Assembly: GCA_016720705.1 (NCBI GenBank)
Contig: JADKKB010000005.1
Location: 558,001-622,000 of the forward strand
Reading direction: 5' to 3'
Source: Chloracidobacterium sp.
Lineage (GTDB): Bacteria; Acidobacteriota; Blastocatellia; Pyrinomonadales; Pyrinomonadaceae
Length of the DNA stretch: 64,000 bases
The notes beneath the pieces are model-generated. The model was given only the letters and a program-made list of their open reading frames with translations. It ran no database searches and was not told the DNA's origin. The position numbers were made by a program, and so were the translations under genes. Below, piece after piece: positions 7,725 to 14,896 of the stretch (positions within the stretch are counted from its first letter, which is position 1; each line of letters opens with the position of its first letter).

Positions 7725-9219
7725 AAAAGTAATCATCATCGGGTCAGGAATAGGCGGGTTGGGAACAGCCGGCCTTTTTGCTAAAAAAGGCTACGAAGTC
7801 ACTGTTTTTGAGAAAAACGCAAATTTGGGTGGACGCGCCAACATATTTGAAGCAAATGGTTTCAAGTTCGATATGGGGCCGTCGTGGTATCTTGCTCCGG
7901 ATATATTTGAGCACTTTTTTGAATTGATGGGTGAACGGGTCGAGGATCATCTCGATCTGGTGCGACTGACTCCTTCGTATCGGATCTTTTTTCGTGAAGG
8001 TTCAGAACAGCTTGATATTCACTCCGACATCAACATCGATGCGGCCACATTCGACGCGATCGAACCGGGTGCCGGCGACAAACTGCGAGCTTATCTAAAA
8101 CAGTCCGAGTACCAATATGGTGTTGCAACACAGCATTTTATGTATAAGAACTACGACACTATTTTTGATTTCCTCAATAAACGTGTCGCGACCGAAGGTC
8201 AAAAGCTATCGGTGTTCTCAAAGATGCACACCTTTGTCTCGAAGTTTTTCAAATCGCAAAAACTGCGTCAGGTGATGGAATACACGATGGTTTTTCTCGG
8301 CACCTCGCCATATGAGGCTCCGGCTTTGTACAACCTGATGTCGCATATGGATTTCAATCAGGGCGTATTTTACCCACAAGGCGGGTTTTACGAACTGATC
8401 AAAGCGTTGGTGCGAATAGCAGAGAAGAACGGTGTCGAGTTCAAGACAAACTCAGCGGTCTCCGAGATCATCGTTGACGATGGCGTCGCCAAAGGAGTTC
8501 GGCTTGAGAGCGGCGATGTCCACAACGCAGACATAGTCATCTCGAACGCCGATATGTGGTTTACCGAGTCCAAGATGCTTAAGGCTAAAGACCGCACATT
8601 CTCAGACCGGTATTGGAAAAAACGCGTGATGGCACCGTCGGCGTTTATGATGTTTCTCGGTGTTAGCGAAAAACTGCCGGGGCTGATCCATCACGACCTT
8701 TTATTTTCGGAAGACTGGCGGAAGAATTTTGATGACATATATAAGGATCCGACGCTTCCTATGGAACCGTCGCTATATGTGTGTGCCCCAAGTGTAACTG
8801 ACCCCAGCGTTGCTCCCGCCGGTAAGGAAAACCTTTTCGTGCTGGTTCCCATCGCTTCGGGCCTCGACATTTCCGAGGACCAAAAGGAGGATTATGCGGA
8901 TCGCATCCTCTCGATAATGGAAAGCGAAATGGGTCTAACCAACCTTCGGGAAAAGATAGAATTCAAGCGGCTCTATACTGTCGAAGATTTTTCGGTCGAT
9001 TACAATGCTTTCAAGGGGTCGGCCCTCGGCCTTGCTCACACGCTGATGCAAACGGCGATTTTCAGGCCTAAGAATTTTTCCAAGAAGGTCAAGGGGTTAT
9101 ACTACGTTGGAGCGGGAACAAATCCGGGCATCGGAACGCAGATATGTTTGATCAGTGCGGAACTTGCATACAAGCGAGTGCACGGCATCACGTCGGCCGG
9201 GCCTCTTGAGAACCTATAG
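7717..9219 (+). CDS. crtI: Phytoene desaturase, CrtI family
   Basis: FAD-dependent desaturase that introduces the double bonds converting phytoene to lycopene. The 500-residue product begins with the Rossmann motif VIIIGSGIGGLGTAGLFAKK and the GGRAN segment, and ends with the C-terminal FAD signature around YYVGAGTNPGIGTQ. Length and motifs are typical of bacterial CrtI. Related enzymes include CrtD-type 3,4-desaturases and CrtN; in this context, just after crtB and with a lycopene-elongase-like gene adjacent, lycopene formation is most likely, and the same enzyme may also serve later desaturation because no separate crtD is visible. It is translationally coupled to crtB and faces the UbiA-family gene tail to tail, seven bases away. 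Confidence 0.92.
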   Translation: MNKKVIIIGSGIGGLGTAGLFAKKGYEVTVFEKNANLGGRANIFEANGFKFDMGPSWYLAPDIFEHFFELMGERVEDHLDLVRLTPSYRIFFREGSEQLDIHSDINIDAATFDAIEPGAGDKLRAYLKQSEYQYGVATQHFMYKNYDTIFDFLNKRVATEGQKLSVFSKMHTFVSKFFKSQKLRQVMEYTMVFLGTSPYEAPALYNLMSHMDFNQGVFYPQGGFYELIKALVRIAEKNGVEFKTNSAVSEIIVDDGVAKGVRLESGDVHNADIVISNADMWFTESKMLKAKDRTFSDRYWKKRVMAPSAFMMFLGVSEKLPGLIHHDLLFSEDWRKNFDDIYKDPTLPMEPSLYVCAPSVTDPSVAPAGKENLFVLVPIASGLDISEDQKEDYADRILSIMESEMGLTNLREKIEFKRLYTVEDFSVDYNAFKGSALGLAHTLMQTAIFRPKNFSKKVKGLYYVGAGTNPGIGTQICLISAELAYKRVHGITSAGPLENL

Positions 9220-9226
9220 GTTAGTG

Positions 9227-10105
9227 TTAGGATCCCGGATGACACGGCACGAAAAGGCACAAAAGAAATTTTTGGATGGCAACATACCAAAACAACCCGA
9301 AACCGATAAGTGCATTTACGATCGGGAAGTAGCGGTAAATGTTGAAGACACCATCGCGGTTGGAGGTCAATGACGACACGACCATCATTGTCGCGTAAAT
9401 AGTTCCGCAGACTATACCGAACCATCCCAGAAACTGGAAAGCCAGAACCGTGGAGGTCAAGTAGGCAATTAGACAAAACACATGCGTGCCGGTTGAGCCA
9501 AGTACGGTCGCGATCGTCGCCAAATTGGCCTTCCGATCTGCATCAATGTCCGGAATTGCGGAGAAGGCATGCATTGCCGCTGTCCAAAGTCCGCCGGCAA
9601 CAACCGCTTGCCAAGGCGGCAGGTCGCCCTTGACGAAAGCAAACGCGAAAATGCCGGGCATCACGTAGAGCACGTTAAACGCCGAGTCGAGAAACGGCAC
9701 GGCCTTCGCACGAATGGGTTTAGCTGAATATAAGATCGAAAGCACTAGAAACGCGATCAGCACGTTAATTGCGACAAGCGGCACCACGATCATTCCTGCG
9801 ACAAACGGCAGATTTATGATCAAGATCGCAAGCAGCACACTAGTTCGGCGTTCGGGCGTGACCAGAGCTTCATAAATCGATTTTTTGGGATTCAGCTTGT
9901 CGGTCTCATAGTCGCACAGGTCGTTTATACCGTAAACGAATAGATTTGCGGGGAGCGTGAAATACAAAGCAAAAATCGCATAATGCCAGTTCAAGAGTTC
10001 GTCGCGAGTCGCGACTCCAGCGATAAGCCCGACTAAATACGGCCCGAGCAAGTACACCCAAAATCGCGGACGGCTGACCTTTAATAGGAATGCGAAATCG
10101 GGCAT
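9227..10105 (-). CDS. UbiA-family prenyltransferase, probable lycopene elongase
   Basis: A 292-residue membrane prenyltransferase with about eight hydrophobic helices. The two Asp-rich motifs are present: NDLCDYETD at 61-69 and DIDAD at 186-190. The segment TDKLNPKK after the first motif resembles the lycopene elongase branch (LyeJ, CrtEb, LbtBC), which adds dimethylallyl groups to lycopene to form C45/C50 carotenoids. Placement between crtI and a CruF-like gene supports that role; the combination of elongase and CruF is the haloarchaeal bacterioruberin arrangement. Other UbiA members make quinones or chlorophyll, so substrate is inferred. It is transcribed divergently from the fusion gene with only 18 bp between start codons. 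Confidence 0.82.
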   Translation of the reverse strand: MPDFAFLLKVSRPRFWVYLLGPYLVGLIAGVATRDELLNWHYAIFALYFTLPANLFVYGINDLCDYETDKLNPKKSIYEALVTPERRTSVLLAILIINLPFVAGMIVVPLVAINVLIAFLVLSILYSAKPIRAKAVPFLDSAFNVLYVMPGIFAFAFVKGDLPPWQAVVAGGLWTAAMHAFSAIPDIDADRKANLATIATVLGSTGTHVFCLIAYLTSTVLAFQFLGWFGIVCGTIYATMMVVSSLTSNRDGVFNIYRYFPIVNALIGFGLFWYVAIQKFLLCLFVPCHPGS

Positions 10106-10123
10106 AGATGGATTATAACTTCA
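10106..10123. promoter_or_regulatory. 18-bp divergent start region with shared -10-like sequence
   Basis: Only 18 bases separate the ATG of the lycopene-elongase-like gene (10105, minus) from that of the CruF-Idi gene (10124, plus). On the minus strand TATAAT (10112-10117) ends six bases before its ATG; on the plus strand TATAAC (10114-10119) ends four bases before its ATG. Neither gene has a Shine-Dalgarno sequence. Overlapping, opposed -10 elements giving leaderless messages would explain this; -35 elements would lie inside the opposite coding sequences and I could not identify them. Confidence 0.4.
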
Positions 10124-11449
10124 ATGATGAAAGATCTGATCATCGTCATAGGAATTTTGTGCTTTTTGGCGATCGGCGCATTCTTTATGGTCAACGTCGA
10201 GTTGCCGCCGTGGTCACACTATTTGTCGGGGCTAAACGTCGTGTTGTTTGCCGTACCGACATTTTGGGCGACGAGGCGATGGCTCGGGTGGCGTGACGCA
10301 TCTCTGTTATGGATCGTTTTGGGAGTGTATGCGTTGTTGATCGAGACATCTGCGATTTACACCGGTTTTCCATACGGACATTTTGCGTACTCGGACTTAC
10401 TCGGCGGAAAAATATTCGGTTTGACGCCGTGGACGGTGTTTTTGGCTTGGACGCCGCTAGTGATCGCAGCATATGCGATCGCACGATCATTCGCCGGCAA
10501 TTTTATTGCCCGGATCGCAATCGTGGCGGTCGTGGGCACAATGTTTGATCTAGTTCTTGATCCGGGTGCGGTGAGACTTGGATTTTGGCAATATGCCGGC
10601 GACGGCGGATTCTATGGAGTGCCGCTGTCCAATTTTTTAGGCTGGCTGGTAAGTAGTTCGATCGCTGCAGCATTGATCGAGGTATTTCTATTACGAGTTC
10701 GGCCGATACTGAAAACCCCGGTGCAACTCGTATCTAGCGCATTTCTTATACTCTATTTTTGGACCGCGATCGCCGGATTCGGCGGTATGTTTTGGCCAAC
10801 GGTGATAGGTATCACGTTGCTTGTGGGGATGGCGGTCTATTGGTTTACGTTCGGATATCGTTTCGATGAAATGCTTGTTTACGTCGAAGGTGACGGAACG
10901 CCGATTTCGACCGAGGCGAAGTCATTGGTGCATCACGGGGCGACGAAGCTGCATCTGGCATTCTCGATATTCCTGTTTAACAAACGCGGCGAGTTACTTC
11001 TGCAACAAAGAGCATTAACGAAAAAAACCTGGCCCGGAGTTTGGTCCAACACCTGCTGTGGACACGTGATGCTCCACGAGAAATCGGCGTCAGCCGCCCG
11101 AAGAAGGCTCAAGTTTGAATTAGGTATGAGCGGCATTGAACTGTATGAGATCCTGCCCGATTTTCGATATCGAGCCGAGAAGGACGGCGTTGTCGAAAAC
11201 GAGATATGTCCGGTCTTTATAGGCTTTACCGATAAGGCTCCGTTTCCTAATCCGGATGAAGTTGAGGCGACAAAGTACCTCGAGTGGAGTGAGTTTCTAA
11301 GTTTAGCGAGCGATCCGTCCGGCGGCATCTCGCCGTGGGCACGCGACGAAGCGGAATTGCTTGAGAAGAACGCTCAGTTCAGGTCGCAATTCTCTGCATA
11401 CACTATTTCGAAGTCGACCCAACAGCACGACGATTATGCTAATCTCTGA
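10124..11449 (+). CDS. CruF-like carotenoid hydratase fused to type 1 IPP isomerase
   Basis: A 441-residue two-domain protein. Residues 1 to about 242 are a seven-to-eight-helix membrane domain of the CruF/DUF422 family (for example ETSAIYTGFPYGHFAYSD and MFDLVLDPGAVRLGFWQY), which hydrates the psi-ends of acyclic carotenoids. Residues from about 248 to 420 form a type 1 isopentenyl-diphosphate isomerase: WPGVWSNTCCGHV with the catalytic Cys312 and metal ligand His314, and ENEICPVF with Glu358 and Glu360. Idi supplies dimethylallyl diphosphate, which the neighbouring elongase would consume. The reading frame crosses the junction without interruption. I know these domains as separate proteins. 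Start is ATG; no Shine-Dalgarno. Confidence 0.88.
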   Translation: MMKDLIIVIGILCFLAIGAFFMVNVELPPWSHYLSGLNVVLFAVPTFWATRRWLGWRDASLLWIVLGVYALLIETSAIYTGFPYGHFAYSDLLGGKIFGLTPWTVFLAWTPLVIAAYAIARSFAGNFIARIAIVAVVGTMFDLVLDPGAVRLGFWQYAGDGGFYGVPLSNFLGWLVSSSIAAALIEVFLLRVRPILKTPVQLVSSAFLILYFWTAIAGFGGMFWPTVIGITLLVGMAVYWFTFGYRFDEMLVYVEGDGTPISTEAKSLVHHGATKLHLAFSIFLFNKRGELLLQQRALTKKTWPGVWSNTCCGHVMLHEKSASAARRRLKFELGMSGIELYEILPDFRYRAEKDGVVENEICPVFIGFTDKAPFPNPDEVEATKYLEWSEFLSLASDPSGGISPWARDEAELLEKNAQFRSQFSAYTISKSTQQHDDYANL

Positions 11450-11481
11450 GTGTCTCAATCCGACCTTACGGTGACATATCT

Positions 11482-12594
11482 ATGAAAAAAGTCCTATTGG
11501 TATTACTTATTGTCGCGATCGTCTTACCGCTCACAGCACTGGGACAAAAAAACAGCTTCGGTGAGATCAAGCAACTTCAATCCCCGCAAGACCCAAGGCT
11601 CGGTTTCATTATTCACGGCGGTGCGGGCGTGATCTCAAAAGCCGCGATGACGCCGGAAACGGAGAAGCAGTTTCGGGCGAAACTCGAGGAGTCGCTAATT
11701 GCCGGGTACAAGGCTCTGCAGGCCGGTCGATCGAGTCTCGACGCAGTCGAAATAGCGATCAGAATCTTGGAGGATTCGCCGCTGTTTAATGCCGGAAAGG
11801 GAGCGGTATTTACAAATGACGGCAAAAATGAACTTGACGCTTCGATAATGTACGGCAAAAACCTTGCTGCAGGCTCGGCGGCCGGGCTTCGTCATATTAA
11901 AAATCCGATCACACTTGCGCGAGCCATAATGGAAAAAAGTGAACATGTGATGATGGTTGGAGATGGTGCGGAAAAGTTCGCAAAAGAGCAGAAGGTCGAA
12001 TTCGCAGACGAAAAGTATTTTTGGACACAGCACCGTTGGGATGCCTTGCAAATTGTCCTAAAGGAAGAAAAAACAAAAATTGAAAAGTCGAAATTGAAGA
12101 GCCAGAATTGTGCAAATCACGATTGTGCACAAAGCCCTGACCTAGGAACACGATCGGTGTCTGCGTCCGGGGAGTCGCAGAATCGATTCGGTACAGTTGG
12201 CGCCGTTGCTCTGGATCGATTCGGAGATCTGGCCGCCGGCACTTCCACTGGTGGTATGACCAATAAGAAATACGGCCGAGTCGGCGACGCACCGATCATC
12301 GGAGCCGGTACCTATGCTAATAACGATTCTTGTGCTGTCTCGGCGACCGGTTGGGGTGAGTATTTCATCAGGCTCGGCGTCGCTCGTGACATAGCCGCGT
12401 TGATGGAATACCGTGCAATGCCGATTCAAAACGCAGCAGATCTGGTTATCAAACAAAAATTGCAAAAGCTTGGCGGCGACGGCGGCATCATAGCTATGGA
12501 CAAGTTCGGCAATATGGCCATTTCGTTCAACTCCGAGGGTATGTACCGAGCGTATATAGGGGCAGACGGCAAACCGGTCGTTGAGATCTACTAG
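11482..12594 (+). CDS. Isoaspartyl peptidase / L-asparaginase (Ntn hydrolase), secreted
   Basis: Member of the plant-type asparaginase family (asparaginase 2), which hydrolyses isoaspartyl dipeptides and asparagine after self-cleavage. A signal peptide of about 20 residues precedes the FIIHGGAGV motif. The nucleophile is Thr238 in NRFGTVGAVALD, followed by AAGTSTGGMTNKKYGRVGD, as in the family; cleavage before Thr238 would give alpha and beta subunits. The stretch before the cleavage site (about 195-232) is long, Lys/Ser-rich, and contains the near-repeated DNA words AATTGTGCA and GATTGTGCA, suggesting an inserted low-complexity segment. It is 32 bp downstream of the carotenoid fusion gene, but there is no evident functional link. 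Confidence 0.92.
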   Translation: MKKVLLVLLIVAIVLPLTALGQKNSFGEIKQLQSPQDPRLGFIIHGGAGVISKAAMTPETEKQFRAKLEESLIAGYKALQAGRSSLDAVEIAIRILEDSPLFNAGKGAVFTNDGKNELDASIMYGKNLAAGSAAGLRHIKNPITLARAIMEKSEHVMMVGDGAEKFAKEQKVEFADEKYFWTQHRWDALQIVLKEEKTKIEKSKLKSQNCANHDCAQSPDLGTRSVSASGESQNRFGTVGAVALDRFGDLAAGTSTGGMTNKKYGRVGDAPIIGAGTYANNDSCAVSATGWGEYFIRLGVARDIAALMEYRAMPIQNAADLVIKQKLQKLGGDGGIIAMDKFGNMAISFNSEGMYRAYIGADGKPVVEIY

Positions 12595-12682
12595 AGTCGG
12601 TCGCTAACGAAATACGCCGTTGTCGAAGCCGTTCAAAATGCGACCGCGTGCGAGGCCCGGGTGTCAGCGGCTACGAAGATTT

Positions 12683-13918
12683 ATGCTTACAGCTGAGATA
12701 ATTGCGATCGGGTCAGAACTCCTGACACCGACTAAAACAGATACAAATAGCCTTTGGTTGACAGAAAAACTCGATGATATCGGAATCGAAGTTAAACTCA
12801 AGACCATCGTAGGAGATGATCGCTTACGCCTCGAGGAGGCCATAAGTGATGCTCTAAAGCGCTCAAATGTGGTGATCACGACCGGTGGTTTAGGTCCAAC
12901 GGCCGATGATATTACCAGACAATGCACGGCCGCGGCGATCGGACGCGATCTGGTCTATCGTGATGATCTTGAAGTGCATTTGCGCGAGCGTTTCAGATCT
13001 TGGGGCCGTGAGATGCCGGAGATCAATAAGCGACAGGCATTTATCTTCGAAGGTGCTGAGATCCTGCCCAATCCGAACGGGTCGGCGGTAGGTATGCTCG
13101 CTGAGATCGATGGCAAATTCCTTATTGTGCTACCCGGACCGCCGCGTGAGAATCAACCGATGTTTCTTGATCACGTACTTGGTCGCCTGAAGGCAATGGC
13201 CGGCGAAGGTTTTGTAAAGCGGCGGGTCTTGAGTGTCTCCGGGCTTGGCGAATCCGCCGTGGATGAGATCGCTGCACCGATCTACGGAGCATTTCCGGAT
13301 GTGCAAACTTCGATACTTTTCAATAAGAGCGAGGTTCAGATACATATTGCTGCCCGATCGGAAATCGAAATTGTGGCGAGCACAAGCTGCGACAAACTCG
13401 CGGACGAATTGATACGGGCGATCGGTAAGGCGGTGTTTGCGACCCACGGAGAGACGATGGAAGCGATAGTCGGGGAGCATTTAAGGCGACGGGGTGAAAC
13501 GATCGCAGTTGCCGAAAGTTGTACCGGCGGTTTGATCGCTCGCCGTATTACGGAGGTGCCCGGTTCGTCAGCTTACTTTCTTGAAGGCGCGGTGACGTAC
13601 TCAAATGCCGCGAAAATCCGTACGCTCGGCGTTTCACCTACATTGCTTGAAACACACGGTGCGGTTAGTTCGCAATGTGCCGAGGCAATGGCAAAAGGTA
13701 TGCGTGATTACGCAAGCTCGGATCACGCAGTTTCGGTTACGGGTATTGCGGGGCCTGACGGCGGCACCGAAGACAAGCCGGTTGGAACGGTATTTATTGG
13801 ATACTCAGGTGTGAAAGGAACTAAATCTATCAGATTGCATCTGCCGGGTGACCGATATCTGATCCGCTGGCGAACAAGTCAGGCGGCTCTCGATTACGTT
13901 AGGCGACAAGTGATGTAG
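12683..13918 (+). CDS. cinA: CinA-like protein, nicotinamide-nucleotide amidase
   Basis: Two-domain CinA: an N-terminal MoaB/CinA-N domain (ADP-ribose or molybdopterin-like binding, with ITTGGLGPTADDITRQ) and a C-terminal PncC domain that deamidates nicotinamide mononucleotide in pyridine-nucleotide salvage (VAESCTGGLIARRITEVPGS, with the catalytic Ser in ESCTGG, and SVTGIAGPDGGTEDKPVGTV). The ATG at 12683 gives 411 residues and the standard MLTAEIIAIGSELL start; a GTG-type extension from 12620 is less likely. A GAAG sequence lies just upstream. The gene begins 88 bp after the asparaginase and 30 bp before the VTT-domain gene. Confidence 0.94.
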   Translation: MLTAEIIAIGSELLTPTKTDTNSLWLTEKLDDIGIEVKLKTIVGDDRLRLEEAISDALKRSNVVITTGGLGPTADDITRQCTAAAIGRDLVYRDDLEVHLRERFRSWGREMPEINKRQAFIFEGAEILPNPNGSAVGMLAEIDGKFLIVLPGPPRENQPMFLDHVLGRLKAMAGEGFVKRRVLSVSGLGESAVDEIAAPIYGAFPDVQTSILFNKSEVQIHIAARSEIEIVASTSCDKLADELIRAIGKAVFATHGETMEAIVGEHLRRRGETIAVAESCTGGLIARRITEVPGSSAYFLEGAVTYSNAAKIRTLGVSPTLLETHGAVSSQCAEAMAKGMRDYASSDHAVSVTGIAGPDGGTEDKPVGTVFIGYSGVKGTKSIRLHLPGDRYLIRWRTSQAALDYVRRQVM

Positions 13919-13948
13919 ACAAGAGTTCGTGTTAAACTACCTGAATAT

Positions 13949-14674
13949 ATGTTGAAGCGGATCTGGAAACCAGTTAAAGATCTCGGCCATCTCGGACCGA
14001 TGGCACTGGTGACCACCTTTCTGCCTTTCATTGGAAGTTTGCTGCTTATTACGTTCCTCGAACCGGTGGGTCAATGGATGCGTGACAATTGGGGTAGCGG
14101 CGCGGTGATTTACCTGTTCGGGACATTATTGTTGTGCGGACTCGCTCTACTTCCAACTAATGTCGTCGGCATTCTTGGGGGATGGGCTTTCAGCTTTGAA
14201 CTTGGCCTATTTGTTTTAATGCTCGCCGTAGTTGGGTCCGCACTGATCTCATTCAAACTAAATTCACATATTAGCGGTGATCGGTTGTCCGATGTGGCCG
14301 GCAAGCATCCGCGCACAGATGCAATATATCGATCACTTTTAGGTGAAACGTTTTGGAAAACGACTCTAATAATTTTTTTCATACGGTTATCGGTCATAAT
14401 GCCGTTCGGTTTTACCAATTTTTTAATGGCATCGGCGAAGGTTCCGCTTAGGTCGTTCCTAGTCGGTACTGCGGCCGGAATGCTCCCTCGGTCGACGGCA
14501 ATGGTTCTGATCGGTGCCGGCCTGTCCGAACTTACGCTCGAAAATACTGGTGATACCTATTTAATGATCATGGGAATTGCGGCAACGATCTTTTCGGCGG
14601 TAATGATCGCTATCTTCAGCCGAAAGGCACTTGAGCGTCTGACCGGTGAGAGCATACCGGATACGTCGAATTAA
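13949..14674 (+). CDS. VTT-domain (DedA/TVP38-like) membrane protein
   Basis: A 241-residue polytopic inner-membrane protein of the VTT superfamily, which includes lipid scramblase/flippase-like DedA and TMEM64 proteins. Hydrophobic segments are at about 20-40, 50-70, 78-100, 150-165, 175-200 and 205-225. The conserved mid-domain is seen as ALLPTNVVGILGGWAFSFE and, in the second half, IRLSVIMPFGFTNFLMASAK, with an Arg and a Pro-Phe-Gly turn matching the TVP38 R-x-x-P-x-P pattern loosely. The transported lipid is not predictable. It follows cinA closely on the plus strand and may share its transcript. Confidence 0.8.
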   Translation: MLKRIWKPVKDLGHLGPMALVTTFLPFIGSLLLITFLEPVGQWMRDNWGSGAVIYLFGTLLLCGLALLPTNVVGILGGWAFSFELGLFVLMLAVVGSALISFKLNSHISGDRLSDVAGKHPRTDAIYRSLLGETFWKTTLIIFFIRLSVIMPFGFTNFLMASAKVPLRSFLVGTAAGMLPRSTAMVLIGAGLSELTLENTGDTYLMIMGIAATIFSAVMIAIFSRKALERLTGESIPDTSN

Positions 14675-14896
14675 TGTTGTCTGTCGGAATTTGACATCCC
14701 TACCCGAAGCCGCCAAAAAAGTCTTTTACCATTGCATTTTGTGCCATTTAGAATGAAAATTACGGGAACGAATGCGGTGTCGAAAGTGCCGTATCTTATT
14801 GCAACTTTCAATGAATTTGGTCGTGTATACAGTTCGTGGGACCAGTCTGTTACTGGTTTTCGTGAAACTTCGAACCCAGAATAAAAAAAGACGATT

